Below, one piece after another: positions 1 through 9,472 of a DNA stretch of 37,492 bases (positions are counted from its first letter, which is position 1; each line of letters starts with the position of its first letter). The stretch is taken from contig CALAJL010000060.1 of the NCBI GenBank assembly GCA_937922735.1, positions 1 through 37,492 on the forward strand, written 5' to 3'. Below the pieces are notes generated by a model. The model was not told the DNA's origin and ran no database searches. It saw only the letters and a list, made by a program, of their open reading frames with translations. The translations under genes were made by a program, and so were the position numbers. This DNA comes from an uncultured Gammaproteobacteria bacterium. Its GTDB lineage: Bacteria; Pseudomonadota; Gammaproteobacteria; UBA4575.

Positions 1-1
1 G

Positions 2-259
2 ATGTCTGTTTTTACATATAGTTTAATTAAAGAATTATCATCAGATTCAGATGTGCATGAAGATGATATTTATTTGCGTTACTTGATGGGTGGCGGATTA
101 AATGCAAAACAAGCTAAAACCGTTGTAGATCGAACAAGAGATGAGTTTACTCAAAGAGAGTTTGGAAAAGAATGTTTGCAAGCTGGAAAGGAAGTCGTGG
201 CAAAATGGAATACTGGTGACAAAGATATACAACCCTTTTTACATAATTTACTAATATAG
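2..259 (+). CDS. Hypothetical small protein (possibly 5'-truncated)
   Basis: An 85-residue reading frame opens at the second base of the window and ends at a TAG. I do not recognise a family. The product is soluble and charged, with no membrane segment. Residues about 28-50 (MGGGLNAKQAKTVVDRTRDE) look helical. No ribosome-binding site can be seen because the window starts here, so the true gene may begin upstream. It reads in the same direction as srkA, 92 bases away. Confidence 0.5.
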   Translation: MSVFTYSLIKELSSDSDVHEDDIYLRYLMGGGLNAKQAKTVVDRTRDEFTQREFGKECLQAGKEVVAKWNTGDKDIQPFLHNLLI

Positions 260-324
260 ATTAATTAAATCAGATTTAGCTTGGGTTGGGCTGACTGACT
301 TATTTTCATATCTAGTTAGTATCA

Positions 325-343
325 ATTAGCATTATCAGCTAAT
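325..343 (+). promoter_or_regulatory. Small hairpin before the srkA ribosome-binding site
   Basis: ATTAGC and GCTAAT form a 6-bp stem around a 7-base loop. It ends two bases before the AGG that probably serves as the srkA Shine-Dalgarno. It could influence srkA translation, but a stem this short may be chance. Confidence 0.25.
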
Positions 344-351
344 GTAGGTAA

Positions 352-1380
352 ATGAGTAATTCATATCACGTAGCAGAAGATTCTTCCGATCCAGGTTCTG
401 TCATCAATCATCCATTCGATGCCCTAACTCCCAGTTTTGTATTAAATGCGGTTGATCATCATGGTTATGTAAGTGATGGTCGAATCCTTGCATTAAATAG
501 TTATGAAAATCGGGTTTATCAAGTTGGTATTGAAGACGATGAGCCTATCATTGCCAAATTTTATCGACCAGAGCGTTGGAGTGATATTCAAATACTAGAA
601 GAGCATCAGTTTTGTGCGGAATTAGTGGATCAAGAGTTGCCAGTTGTACCACCTTTGATTAAGGACGGGGAGAGCTTACTTCATTATGGTAATTTTCGCA
701 TGGCATTATACCCACGCAAGGGTGGTCATGCGCCTGAGTTAGATAACCTAGATAACTTATTTATTATGGGGCGTTATTTAGGTCGAATACATAGGGTGGG
801 CGCAGTTAAGCCTTTTGAAGTTCGCCCTGCAATTACGTGCAAACATTATGGTCACGAAAGTGCGGCTTTAATTACAGATAAGTTTATGCCTGCTCATATT
901 CAAGCGTCATATGATGCAGTGGTAGAAGAGATATTAAAAAAAATAGATATGCTTTATGTTGATGCTGAAACTTCAGAATATATTCGTGTGCATGGCGATT
1001 GCCATGTAGGGAATATACTTTGGAGAAATGATGCACCACATTTTATTGATTTTGATGATTCTAGAATGGCGCCTGCTATTCAAGATATTTGGATGTTACT
1101 TTCGGGTGATCGTTTACGTCAAACTGCTCAATTAAATGAGATTATTGAAGGTTATAATGAATTTTCAGAATTTCCTTTACAACAGATTAAATATATCGAG
1201 TCATTAAGAACACTGAGGATTATGTATTTTAGTGCATGGTTAGCAAAGAGGTGGAGTGACCCAGCTTTTCCACGTGCTTTCCCTTGGTTTAATACAACTC
1301 AATATTGGGAACAACATATTCTCGATTTACGTGAACAATTAGGTGAGTTAAATCAACCTAATATACAAATCTATGGGTAA
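352..1380 (+). CDS. srkA: Stress response kinase A (SrkA/YihE/RdoA family)
   Basis: This 342-residue protein belongs to the aminoglycoside-phosphotransferase-like kinase fold and matches the SrkA family (about 330 residues). Visible motifs are an N-lobe lysine in IIAKFYRPERW (K69), the catalytic-loop motif HGDCHVGNI (residues 214-222, Brenner motif) and the metal-binding FIDFDD (231-236). E. coli SrkA is a cytoplasmic Ser/Thr protein kinase that protects cells from envelope stress and MazEF-type death. That role is known for the family and is inferred here. The stop codon overlaps the first base of slyX, so the two genes are probably co-translated. Start chosen at ATG 352, with AGG a few bases upstream. 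Confidence 0.9.
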   Translation: MSNSYHVAEDSSDPGSVINHPFDALTPSFVLNAVDHHGYVSDGRILALNSYENRVYQVGIEDDEPIIAKFYRPERWSDIQILEEHQFCAELVDQELPVVPPLIKDGESLLHYGNFRMALYPRKGGHAPELDNLDNLFIMGRYLGRIHRVGAVKPFEVRPAITCKHYGHESAALITDKFMPAHIQASYDAVVEEILKKIDMLYVDAETSEYIRVHGDCHVGNILWRNDAPHFIDFDDSRMAPAIQDIWMLLSGDRLRQTAQLNEIIEGYNEFSEFPLQQIKYIESLRTLRIMYFSAWLAKRWSDPAFPRAFPWFNTTQYWEQHILDLREQLGELNQPNIQIYG

Positions 1381-1616
1381 TGATCATGTCAGATTCTAAA
1401 AAAAACCACGCGCTTGAAAAAAGAGTAATTGAGTTAGAAACAAAACTATCATTTCAAGATGATTTGCTAGAGGAACTCAATTCACATGTTATTAGTCAAC
1501 AAAAAGAGATAGATAAATTAACTACTCTATGCCAGATGTTAAAGGATCAATATAAAGAAGTAATATCTAATCTGCCTGATGCATCAACTGGTAATGAAAT
1601 TCCGCCTCATTACTAA
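1380..1616 (+). CDS. slyX: SlyX family protein
   Basis: This 78-residue protein has the SlyX pattern: a heptad-rich coiled coil over residues about 10-60 (KRVIELETKLSFQDDLLEEL, then QQKEIDKL) and the family's C-terminal signature PPHY. SlyX proteins are small cytoplasmic coiled-coil proteins of unknown biochemical function, usually near slyD in enterics. Here the gene follows srkA with a one-base overlap (TAATG). A second ATG two codons in (1386) is an equally good start. Confidence 0.88.
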   Translation: MIMSDSKKNHALEKRVIELETKLSFQDDLLEELNSHVISQQKEIDKLTTLCQMLKDQYKEVISNLPDASTGNEIPPHY

Positions 1617-1678
1617 TTATTAGTGGTGATTGATAATAATTATTAAATAAAAGGGATGGAAAGTCTTAAACATCATTA

Positions 1679-2422
1679 TTAATAATAGTCTTTAGGTAAC
1701 CATCCACCAGTGGTTTGTAGTGGTCGTAAGTTTTCACCTTCATTGATCCAAATCGCTAACCCATATCGCTCTGCCTTGGGTGAAACGCTATCTGGTAATG
1801 TAACTTCCCAGCTCTGATTTGAGCTTTTATGTTTTGAATGTGAGAGTAGAACAAAGTCTTCTTCTAATATGCGATTAGAATTTTCACCTGATTGAATAGG
1901 TGTTTGATAGCCAAATCCTAATACACCAACATTTAAGGTTGTAGTGTGAGTCGCCTTTTTAGAGTCAAAATTAACTTTTAGTGTATTAGCGCTTAAGGTG
2001 GCATGTATATTACCAACAGACTGATTGCTTACTGTGGGTGTACTTCTGCCAAATCTTTGTTTCCATTCATTTCCATTAAGAAAAAAACCTGGGGTATATA
2101 CAACTTTTACATTACCTTGTTTTCTATGCAAGCGTTGTCTATTCGAATATTCAGCTTTAGAAAAACTATCTTTCCAACCTAAGTAATCCCAATAATCTAC
2201 GTGGAATGCTATAGGTACAAACTCACTCCATAACCCAGGTTCGTTTTTAAGTTCACCAAGCCACTCATCTGCTGGTGGGCAACTGCTACACCCTTGTGAT
2301 GTATATAACTCTACTAATGCTACTTGTTTACTTCCACTCTTGAATTCTATGTCTTGACTTAAAGCTATATTATTAGCGCTAAAAATCAATAATAAAATGA
2401 TAAGTTTGTGTTGTATTTTCAT
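1679..2422 (-). CDS. DUF1223 family secreted thioredoxin-fold protein
   Basis: This 247-residue protein has an N-terminal signal peptide (KIQHKLIILLLIFSANNIALS) and then the DUF1223 signature VELYTSQGCSSCPPADEWL, with a thioredoxin-like C-S-S-C, and FHVDYWDYLGWKD. DUF1223 proteins are predicted periplasmic thioredoxin-fold proteins without an assigned reaction. The CxxC suggests a redox or metal-linked role, which is inference. The start is supported by AAAGGATC eight bases upstream of the ATG. It is convergent with slyX and divergent from the BPSS1780-type gene. Confidence 0.85.
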   Translation of the reverse strand: MKIQHKLIILLLIFSANNIALSQDIEFKSGSKQVALVELYTSQGCSSCPPADEWLGELKNEPGLWSEFVPIAFHVDYWDYLGWKDSFSKAEYSNRQRLHRKQGNVKVVYTPGFFLNGNEWKQRFGRSTPTVSNQSVGNIHATLSANTLKVNFDSKKATHTTTLNVGVLGFGYQTPIQSGENSNRILEEDFVLLSHSKHKSSNQSWEVTLPDSVSPKAERYGLAIWINEGENLRPLQTTGGWLPKDYY

Positions 2423-2548
2423 TGGGTGATCCTTTAATAACTACATATACGTGATTATTCTTGGTGGTAATTTAGTATGTCGTCATAATTAAGCTAAATA
2501 TAAGTATAGGTGGTTGAACTGGAATTATAAAACGTAGTAATTGGGTCT

Positions 2549-2576
2549 TTGAATAGTTGTATATATCCATTATCCT
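2549..2576 (+). promoter_or_regulatory. Candidate sigma-70 promoter for the BPSS1780-type gene
   Basis: TTGAAT (4/6 match to TTGACA), a 16-base spacer and TATCCT (4/6) lie 43 bases before the ATG at 2620. A TTAAC-n5-GTTAA inverted repeat (2593-2607) lies between it and the gene. The match is modest and this is the best candidate in the 197-base divergent spacer. Confidence 0.35.
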
Positions 2577-2619
2577 TTCCGCTCCAGCATTATTAACAGA
2601 CCGTTAAAGTGAGCCTAAT

Positions 2620-3408
2620 ATGACAGAGCAAAATCCATATCAAGCGCCTGATGCTAATTTAACAGAAGGTAGAAAGTCTGCTGATGTTGAATTAGCGGTT
2701 ACCGGCATCAAGTCATTGCCTGCAAGTGCTGGTATCACTTGGATTAAAGACGCATTTAATCTATTCAAAATGAATCCACTCATCTGGATTGTGTTAGTTA
2801 TTCTGTGGTTTGTCTTAAATATCGTGATGCAATTTGTGCCTGTAATTGGTGGCTTAGCTATGTCGTTACTATATGCGGTTTTTATGGCGGGGTTTATGAT
2901 TGGTTGTGCAGCTTTAGAGCGCGGAGAGAATCTTGAAGTGGGCCACCTTTTTGCTGGTTTTAAAAATAATACAGGATCATTAGTAGGGCTTGGAGCAGTT
3001 TACCTAGGTATTATTATTGCATTTATGGTGATTTTTGGAGTTTTGGTATTTGGTGGTGTGGGTGGTATTGGGGCATTTAATGATCCTGAGTCAATAAATC
3101 CAGCTGCTATTTTTACTTCTGGGATCATGTTGACCGTGCTCATTGCACTTTTACTAATGATTCCAATATTTATGATGTTTTGGTTTGCACCTGTGCTTAT
3201 TTCTCTTGGTGGAGTGCCATTAGTTGAATCATTAAAAATGAGTTTCTCGGGATGTCTAAAAAATATTCTACCGATGTTTATTTTTGGAATAGTGATGACC
3301 GTGTTAGCGATTGTAGCTTCGATACCATTTTTCTTAGGCTGGCTAGTACTTATGCCAATGGGGATGGCAGCATTTTATACAGCATATAGATCTATCTATA
3401 CTGATTAA
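2620..3408 (+). CDS. BPSS1780-family integral membrane protein
   Basis: This 262-residue protein begins with the NPYQAPDANL motif seen at the N-terminus of this family. The family core follows: AGITWIKDAFNLFKMNPLIW, then about six hydrophobic segments (roughly residues 53-75, 80-97, 120-150, 167-195, 212-235, 236-258). It is an inner-membrane protein of unknown function, probably in the DUF/YciC-like superfamily that resembles glycerophosphodiester phosphodiesterase membrane domains. It is monocistronic: upstream is the divergent DUF1223 gene, downstream is the convergent DUF58 gene 23 bases away. Confidence 0.78.
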   Translation: MTEQNPYQAPDANLTEGRKSADVELAVTGIKSLPASAGITWIKDAFNLFKMNPLIWIVLVILWFVLNIVMQFVPVIGGLAMSLLYAVFMAGFMIGCAALERGENLEVGHLFAGFKNNTGSLVGLGAVYLGIIIAFMVIFGVLVFGGVGGIGAFNDPESINPAAIFTSGIMLTVLIALLLMIPIFMMFWFAPVLISLGGVPLVESLKMSFSGCLKNILPMFIFGIVMTVLAIVASIPFFLGWLVLMPMGMAAFYTAYRSIYTD

Positions 3409-3431
3409 GCTGTCCATAAACTAGATTACTT

Positions 3432-4736
3432 TTAAAGTTTGCTTGAACGTTTGATGTTTAAATACTCATTAACTAAATGTATAGGTAACTGTTCTGCGGA
3501 AACATCAAGGCAAATAACACCTAAATGTCTCAATTTGCGATGATTTTCTTGGCGTTGATGGAGAAATTGTTCTGTTGCATGAAAGTGTAATGCGCTATCT
3601 AAATCAGTGACTGATTGCGATTGATATTCATTCAGTGATTCTTCGCGTAAGTCTGCAAGAATGACTAAATGACGTGTACTGAGTAAACGTATGGCTGAAA
3701 CTAAATTATCATAATCATCATCACGAGTATTTGTAACGATAATAACTAAAGAGCGACGTCTTTGGTGTCGTAATATATCTTCAGCAGCTGCAATATAGTC
3801 AGCTGAATCTAATGTAGATGGCAAATCGTAAGTTTTATGTAGTAAATTATTAACAACGTGAGGCCCCTTTTTTGGTGGTACCCAGCGTTCATCACCAGCA
3901 AAAGACTTGAACCCAACCGCATCACCTTGTTGTACTGCTACATATGCTAATAATAACATAGAATTAATTGCTTGATCTAAGTGGGTATAATGTTCATCAG
4001 CATGTCGCATTCGACGCCCACAATCTAATAAGAATACTATTTGTTGATCACGTTCATCTTGATATTCTTTTGATATTAATTTATTCAGGCGTGAACTGGC
4101 TTTCCAATCTATTTGTTTAAGGCTGTCACCGATGTAGTATTCCCGCAATTGATGAAAGTCATTACCTTCACCTCTGCGTTGTTTCTTTTTTATACCAAGT
4201 TGGCTTAATCTATTGTCTGTCGCCAGTAATATATATTTACTGATGGATGCGAAATTTGGAAAAACTCTCACATTTTTATTATTTTTATAAAAAAACTTAC
4301 GTAGCCAAAGATTTAGAGGAGATCGTCTGAGAATATCAGTACCACTGAAAGAAAAATCGCCACGAGAAAGTGGTTTTACTCTATATTTCAATTCAATACT
4401 CTCATTTGGTGCGAGTATAAATGCTTCAGGTAGCTTTTCTACGTTAAACCCAACAGGGTAGTGATCATGGGCGAGAAGATGCAGATGATTAGTAGATTGA
4501 TTGCGTATTGTTTGCTTGATGTTGCTCCAACTATATATAGGCAAATTATGATTAATCTCATTTTTTATTGAGATGTTTGGTTTTTGGAAAACTGCTAATG
4601 CATCGATAGCTAAAATTATAATGAATCCAATGCCAAATATTTCCCAAAATATAATAAGTTGAGGAAAAAATGCTGCAAACAGACCTAATGCAAACCATAA
4701 GCTTGCAATCCAAATAGCTAATTTAGAAGGTTTCAT
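3432..4736 (-). CDS. DUF58 domain-containing protein
   Basis: This 434-residue protein has two N-terminal transmembrane helices (about residues 7-22 and 28-49). The conserved DUF58 segment follows: GEGNDFHQLREYYIGDSLKQ, IDWKASSRLNKLISKEYQ and FLLDCGRRM, the last resembling a von Willebrand A-type DxG start. DUF58 proteins are regularly encoded beside MoxR ATPases and are thought to be their partner or substrate adaptor. It is the last gene of the six-gene minus-strand operon and begins six bases after the moxR stop. Confidence 0.9.
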   Translation of the reverse strand: MKPSKLAIWIASLWFALGLFAAFFPQLIIFWEIFGIGFIIILAIDALAVFQKPNISIKNEINHNLPIYSWSNIKQTIRNQSTNHLHLLAHDHYPVGFNVEKLPEAFILAPNESIELKYRVKPLSRGDFSFSGTDILRRSPLNLWLRKFFYKNNKNVRVFPNFASISKYILLATDNRLSQLGIKKKQRRGEGNDFHQLREYYIGDSLKQIDWKASSRLNKLISKEYQDERDQQIVFLLDCGRRMRHADEHYTHLDQAINSMLLLAYVAVQQGDAVGFKSFAGDERWVPPKKGPHVVNNLLHKTYDLPSTLDSADYIAAAEDILRHQRRRSLVIIVTNTRDDDYDNLVSAIRLLSTRHLVILADLREESLNEYQSQSVTDLDSALHFHATEQFLHQRQENHRKLRHLGVICLDVSAEQLPIHLVNEYLNIKRSSKL

Positions 4737-4742
4737 GTTGAT

Positions 4743-5753
4743 CTAAATTCTAGGCGCTTCAACTTCTTTAAGAATATCATCAATAACTTTGTCTACTGGG
4801 TAACCTTCAATTTCAAGGTCTGCATTAAGTGTAATTCGATGACGCAATACATTTGGCGCTACGGATTTGACATCATCAGGGGTAACAAAGGCATTGCCAC
4901 TAATTAGAGCATTCGCTCGTGCCGCTCGTAATAAAGCGATACTACCGCGTGGACCCGAGCCAATATCTATGCCATTGCGATTTCTTGTCGCGGTTACAAT
5001 GCGCACTGAATATTGAATGATTTGTTCATCAATATGTAATTTGGCTGCAGTTTTCTGTAAGTCAACAACTTGCTCAGGGGTCAACTGTTGTGTCACAGCA
5101 GATACATCGAGTTTATCACCAACACTCTGTGAGGTAACTTGTTTAACGATGCTTACTTCATCTTCATGGTTAGGGTAATCAATTTTTATTTTTAGTAAAA
5201 AACGATCTAATTGAGCTTCAGGTAATGGATAGGTGCCTTCTTGCTCAATCGGATTTTGTGTCGCTAATACTAGGAACGGTTCTTGAAGTTGATATGAGTT
5301 TCCTTCAATTGTTACTTGCTGTTCTTGCATCACTTCAAGTAAAGATGATTGTGTTTTAGCAGGGGCGCGATTTATTTCATCAGCTAATAAGAAATTACAA
5401 AATACAGGCCCACGCCTGACTTTAAACTCAGTAGTTTTCATATCATACATGACGTGTCCAGTAACATCGCTAGGCATCAGGTCTGGTGTGAACTGCACAC
5501 GATTAAATTTTCCGCCCACAGCAGATGCTAATGATCTAACCAACAAGGTCTTGCCAGTTCCTGGAACACCTTCAATTAATGCATGACCCGCTGCGATGAG
5601 TGTTACAAGGATTTGCCTAATTACATTATCTTGTCCAACAATGGCTAAAGAAATTGAAGACTCTAATTTTTTGATTAGTTCGTTAGCGGTATGTAGGTCT
5701 ATATCTATATTACTGGGATTATTATTTATATTGTCTTTCATTGGAGTATCCAT
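4743..5753 (-). CDS. MoxR family AAA+ ATPase
   Basis: This 336-residue protein is a complete MoxR-family AAA+ ATPase. It has Walker A EGVPGTGKT (residues 61-69), Walker B LLADEINRAPAKTQ (DE at 125-126), the family segment LATQNPIEQEGTYPLPEAQLDRF, and the C-terminal lid with GPRGSIALLRAARANAL. These ATPases act as chaperones, often maturing metal enzymes or controlling envelope stress. The substrate here is unknown. Codon 5 is an ATG at 5741 that overlaps the DUF4350 stop as ATGA, a typical coupled start, so the protein may really begin there. Neither start has a clear Shine-Dalgarno. Confidence 0.92.
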   Translation of the reverse strand: MDTPMKDNINNNPSNIDIDLHTANELIKKLESSISLAIVGQDNVIRQILVTLIAAGHALIEGVPGTGKTLLVRSLASAVGGKFNRVQFTPDLMPSDVTGHVMYDMKTTEFKVRRGPVFCNFLLADEINRAPAKTQSSLLEVMQEQQVTIEGNSYQLQEPFLVLATQNPIEQEGTYPLPEAQLDRFLLKIKIDYPNHEDEVSIVKQVTSQSVGDKLDVSAVTQQLTPEQVVDLQKTAAKLHIDEQIIQYSVRIVTATRNRNGIDIGSGPRGSIALLRAARANALISGNAFVTPDDVKSVAPNVLRHRITLNADLEIEGYPVDKVIDDILKEVEAPRI

Positions 5754-6931
5754 ATTTTTTGTAGATAGTGTGATGAGTTTATGAATTCGTTGGTAGAGGT
5801 GGGTGTGTAATAAAGTGCGCTATGAACTTTTTCTGGTTTTATATCTAAAATTTCAGAAATATGATTTAGCCGTTCTTGTGTCGACATTGGTTTGAGTGTT
5901 GGATATCTAATTAACAAGGCATTTTCACATGCAATGCGACTGTGATTGAGCAGCTGCATGCCATGATCCTGTCGCCAACTAAATTTACCAATAGCCCTTA
6001 AATGTTCTGTGATGTTACGGTTTGAAAAATCTATAATAGGCTTAATCGGCCCAAATCTATTGCGTAGTGACCATAAGAAAAAAATTAATAATACTAAGAA
6101 AGCTATACATGCTTGCCGGCCATTTTTCCAAATTAAAGAAAATATTGAATCTGATTGATTATTATAGAGAAGAAGAATATTTTCACTTAACGAACTATTT
6201 TCTTGATTTAGATAAGAGACTAAATATGCATGATCATGATTGCCAATATATTCATTACTCAAAAACATATTATCACTTAATATAGTCAACTTTCCTTTGC
6301 CAATATCAAGCTGTAATAAGTGTGCACCATAACGATCGCTTAAAGAATAAGATGCAAGATTATGGCTATCGACCAGTTGCTTGTCAGGATCAAAATATAT
6401 ATCAATTTCTATGTCTTCATTAAATTTGTATTGATATGCCTTACGTTCTTCAGGATACGGTATGCTTTTACTATAATTAGTATAACGGGCTTGTATTGCA
6501 TATTCTTCGAGTAATTGGTTGTGTCTAAAAGTATCATCAGTGTATTCGTAATCTTCGTCTTGACTGGCTACATACTGGAATTTGTTTACAGTAAAAATCA
6601 GATGGCCACCATTTTCTATCCATTTTTTTAGTTTTTTATAATGTGTAAGCGATAGTTTTGGGCCATAGTCATTAATGAGTATGGTTTTGTAGTTGAGATT
6701 TTCCTCTAATAAGCGTGCGCGATTACTATCACTTTCTACCTGGTGCCCCAATTTCTGTAAATAATATTCTGCAGCTAAAAATTTATTACGTTTGGCTTCA
6801 ATTGAATAGCCAGAATGTTTTTCAACATCTTTATATTCAAAATTTTTGTTGAACCATGTGCTACCTAATATACCAATTACAGTTAGGGTGACGATCAGAA
6901 AAAATGCAATAAGACGAGGGTCGCGACTCAT
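5738..6931 (-). CDS. DUF4350 domain-containing membrane protein
   Basis: This 397-residue protein has an N-terminal transmembrane helix (RLIAFFLIVTLTVIGILG), then a DUF4350-like periplasmic domain (KRNKFLAAEYYLQKLGHQVE, WIENGGHLIFTV). A second transmembrane helix (ACIAFLVLLIFFLWSLRNRFGP) and a cytoplasmic tail with RIACENALLIRYPTLKPMS follow. This layout is usual for DUF4350 proteins of MoxR/DUF58 operons. The function is unknown. The ATG overlaps the preceding stop as ATGA, so translation is probably coupled. Its own stop overlaps the moxR start. Confidence 0.8.
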   Translation of the reverse strand: MSRDPRLIAFFLIVTLTVIGILGSTWFNKNFEYKDVEKHSGYSIEAKRNKFLAAEYYLQKLGHQVESDSNRARLLEENLNYKTILINDYGPKLSLTHYKKLKKWIENGGHLIFTVNKFQYVASQDEDYEYTDDTFRHNQLLEEYAIQARYTNYSKSIPYPEERKAYQYKFNEDIEIDIYFDPDKQLVDSHNLASYSLSDRYGAHLLQLDIGKGKLTILSDNMFLSNEYIGNHDHAYLVSYLNQENSSLSENILLLYNNQSDSIFSLIWKNGRQACIAFLVLLIFFLWSLRNRFGPIKPIIDFSNRNITEHLRAIGKFSWRQDHGMQLLNHSRIACENALLIRYPTLKPMSTQERLNHISEILDIKPEKVHSALYYTPTSTNEFINSSHYLQKIWILQ

Positions 6932-8490
6932 GTGTTCACCTTATTAGTATTGTTTTGATAATACTTGACCCAACCATCACGTAACATTGATAAAGTTTTC
7001 TTAGTGGGTATTCGGTCAGCATAGGCGAGAAGGATCCAGGTGTGTGTAAGGGAATGAAAGAAACTGGCTTCCTCTTGGTTGCGATGATTGTGTACTAATT
7101 CACTGCATTCTTGTTCGGTAGCGCTTGCCAGTACTTCTATGTCGCCATGATTGACTATAGATGACAACGATGCTCGATATAATAAACTTAGTGCTTCTCT
7201 ATATTGTTTTTGGTTTAGATATGTAGTGAATTCAGCTAGGACATCTTTAGGTAAAGAATCCGTCGTCATATCCATGCCTAATACTATATTTGGCATAGAT
7301 TTAGATTCTTTATTGGTTCGTGGTGTAGGATTGATCCACGTTAACCAATATGAGTATTTTTTAATAAGAAAAATTATAAATGCGGCAACCGCTATCCAAA
7401 TAAATATTTCTAAAATATTTAATCCGCTATTGATATCCTTATCAAATATGTCCGCAAACAGCCATTCAAAGATTTTTTCTAACCATTCTGATGGTTCATC
7501 CTCTGTTTTTTCTATATTTTCATTGCCAATATAAGTCCAGCGTTTTTCAGTTGTTGTTTCCCCAAAGTCTTCAAGTTTTAATACTTCTTCAATGGTGGTT
7601 TTGGAATCCTCTTTAGAAATAGTGAGGTTGTTTGCATAGCTTTGTTCAGGTGATAATGAAAATATAATTAAACTAGAAACTAGAGGTAAGCACGCAGTTA
7701 TAGAACGGCCAGCTTTTTTCCCCTGATTATTATGGTTAAGACGGTTCTTCATACGCTTAAACGCTAGTTCAATATCCCAGCCTTCAAGCTTCACGCGACG
7801 CGTTATATATAAAGAAAATCCTGCAGCCACATAAAAAGGAGCAATTATTGATATAGCGATAAAATAAGCGATATTTGTAATGCTAATAAATAAAAAATTA
7901 TCTTCATCAAAGATTTCAAAAAACTCAAAATCGCTATAAAGTTCAGATGGTACAAGTGCAAAGACAAAAAATAATAAAGCAAAATAAAGTAAAATCTCAA
8001 GATGAAGACAAATTATGGTTAGCCATTGGCTAGCGCTACTTTGCTGAGAGTGAAGAACATTAAGCCTTGAGCGACGTGGTTTGCCTTTTATGTTTTCTAA
8101 CATGGCAACAGGATTATTAAATGAACGACTAAGGCTAAACCTTCTCCATGATAATAAAGCACCTAGTTGAGGTTTTACTATCTGAAAATAATTAAGTTTT
8201 ATATTATTTAAGGTGATTGGTTCAGAAAATAATTGCCGGCTTAATATAAATAATAAAGGCTGTTCATATAGTGGCTTTAGCCACCAGAATAATATAAATA
8301 TAAAAGAATTGAATAAATCATTGTTTACAAAATAAGTCAGTAACATGATTATAATGAATACAGGTAAAGCGCCTATCAACCATGCCGCCCATAATCTTAA
8401 GAACCAATGTCTAGCTAAGACAAATCCTAGATCTATAGCTTCCCAGTTAGATCGATTTCGTAAAGCAATGGTTAAATCTTCAACCTTCAT
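6928..8490 (-). CDS. DUF4129-type multi-spanning membrane protein of the MoxR operon
   Basis: This 520-residue protein has an N-terminal membrane domain with about four helices (around residues 22-48, 60-80, 160-185, 200-230). A long extracytoplasmic stretch follows, then a further helix (IFIWIAVAAFIIFLIKKYSYW). The cytoplasmic C-terminal region resembles DUF4129 (YREALSLLYRASLSSIVNHG, TEQECSELV). I chose ATG 8490 instead of the upstream 8529 in the ORF track. MKVEDLTIALRNR gives a sensible N-terminus, and the shorter form overlaps the SpoIIM-like gene by only 11 bases. Function is unknown; the operon suggests assembly with MoxR and DUF58 at the inner membrane. Confidence 0.75.
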   Translation of the reverse strand: MKVEDLTIALRNRSNWEAIDLGFVLARHWFLRLWAAWLIGALPVFIIIMLLTYFVNNDLFNSFIFILFWWLKPLYEQPLLFILSRQLFSEPITLNNIKLNYFQIVKPQLGALLSWRRFSLSRSFNNPVAMLENIKGKPRRSRLNVLHSQQSSASQWLTIICLHLEILLYFALLFFVFALVPSELYSDFEFFEIFDEDNFLFISITNIAYFIAISIIAPFYVAAGFSLYITRRVKLEGWDIELAFKRMKNRLNHNNQGKKAGRSITACLPLVSSLIIFSLSPEQSYANNLTISKEDSKTTIEEVLKLEDFGETTTEKRWTYIGNENIEKTEDEPSEWLEKIFEWLFADIFDKDINSGLNILEIFIWIAVAAFIIFLIKKYSYWLTWINPTPRTNKESKSMPNIVLGMDMTTDSLPKDVLAEFTTYLNQKQYREALSLLYRASLSSIVNHGDIEVLASATEQECSELVHNHRNQEEASFFHSLTHTWILLAYADRIPTKKTLSMLRDGWVKYYQNNTNKVNT

Positions 8491-9469
8491 CCGAGGTGCG
8501 TCCCACAAAGATAAAGTAACCAATAACAATCAACCATAAGAATGCAGCTGCTATATATTTAATATTAGTGGTTATAAATGACGAGGGTGACCAAAATGCT
8601 TCTATGAAAGCTGCTACGACCAACATTAATGCCGCTCCCATGACTAATTGAATAGCATCCATAGCCGTAAGTTTGAGTGCGTCGATTCTAGTCATATTGC
8701 CAGGTGAAAAAATTGGTTTTGCAAGTAGCAAACCAGCCATACCACAGATGACAATAGCAGTGAGTTCGAATGAACCATGCCCAGATACGAAAGACCAGAA
8801 GGTTTCAACAAAGCCTAAGCTTGTAAGGTAGCCAGATACTCCGCCAATGACGAGACCATTGTAAAATAAAAAGAAAATCGAACCTAGTCCCAATAATATG
8901 CCACTAGCAAAAGTGCGAAAACCTACTGAGATATTATTAAATATATAATACCCAAACATCATAATATCAGTATCGGTTTGCCTTGCTTCGTTTCGTCCTA
9001 TTTTTCTATTTTCTGGATCGTACATGTACTCCATATCAGCTACTGATGATTGATCCATAACACTATAGATTATTTCGTTATTCTTGAAACAAGATATGCC
9101 CATGGCAATGGCTGGGATGTAAAAAAGTGCGGTAGCTAACCAAAATATTTTATAGTGTTTACGGATAAGGTTTGGAAAACTACTGCTTAGAAATTCTATA
9201 ACTCGCCATAGCCAGAATGTTTTGTTGCGGTAAATTTGCTCATGTCCTCTTAATACCAGGCTATGTAAGCGTTCAATTAGGATTGGGCTGTAATGTCTTT
9301 GTTTTGCGATTGCTAATTGATTGCATACTTCGCGGTATTGCCTGGGAAAGTCATAACGCTCTAGTAAATTAGTTTTTTGATTCTTTTTGCTTTTTTCTAA
9401 GTCATTTATCAAATATGAAAAATTTTCCCAGCTAGCATTATATTTATTTTCAAATTGAATCTGTTTCAT
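8480..9469 (-). CDS. Stage II sporulation protein M-like (SpoIIM/DUF95) membrane protein
   Basis: This 329-residue protein has a cytoplasmic helical N-terminus (FENKYNASWENFSYLINDLEK, RQYREVCNQLAIAKQ), then about five hydrophobic segments. It carries the SpoIIM/DUF95 signature FASGILLGLGSIFFLFYNGLVIGG, with HGSFELTAIVICGMAGLLLA following. In sporulating bacteria SpoIIM takes part in engulfment. In Gram-negative MoxR operons the homologue has no sporulation role and its function is not known. It starts three bases after the RDD gene stop and overlaps the next gene by 11 bases. Confidence 0.85.
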   Translation of the reverse strand: MKQIQFENKYNASWENFSYLINDLEKSKKNQKTNLLERYDFPRQYREVCNQLAIAKQRHYSPILIERLHSLVLRGHEQIYRNKTFWLWRVIEFLSSSFPNLIRKHYKIFWLATALFYIPAIAMGISCFKNNEIIYSVMDQSSVADMEYMYDPENRKIGRNEARQTDTDIMMFGYYIFNNISVGFRTFASGILLGLGSIFFLFYNGLVIGGVSGYLTSLGFVETFWSFVSGHGSFELTAIVICGMAGLLLAKPIFSPGNMTRIDALKLTAMDAIQLVMGAALMLVVAAFIEAFWSPSSFITTNIKYIAAAFLWLIVIGYFIFVGRTSDEG

Positions 9470-9472
9470 TAT

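Noticed and set aside
1614-1642. Terminator between slyX and the DUF1223 gene (TAATTATTA...TAATAATTA)
   Set aside because: The 9-bp stem is purely A/T with an 11-base loop, too weak to support as a terminator.
7151-7534. 127-aa plus-strand ORF
   Set aside because: It lies antisense inside the DUF4129-like gene, which has clear membrane and domain features and operon overlaps.
8345-8539. 64-aa plus-strand ORF at the SpoIIM/DUF4129 junction
   Set aside because: It is antisense to two real genes and has no recognisable domain.
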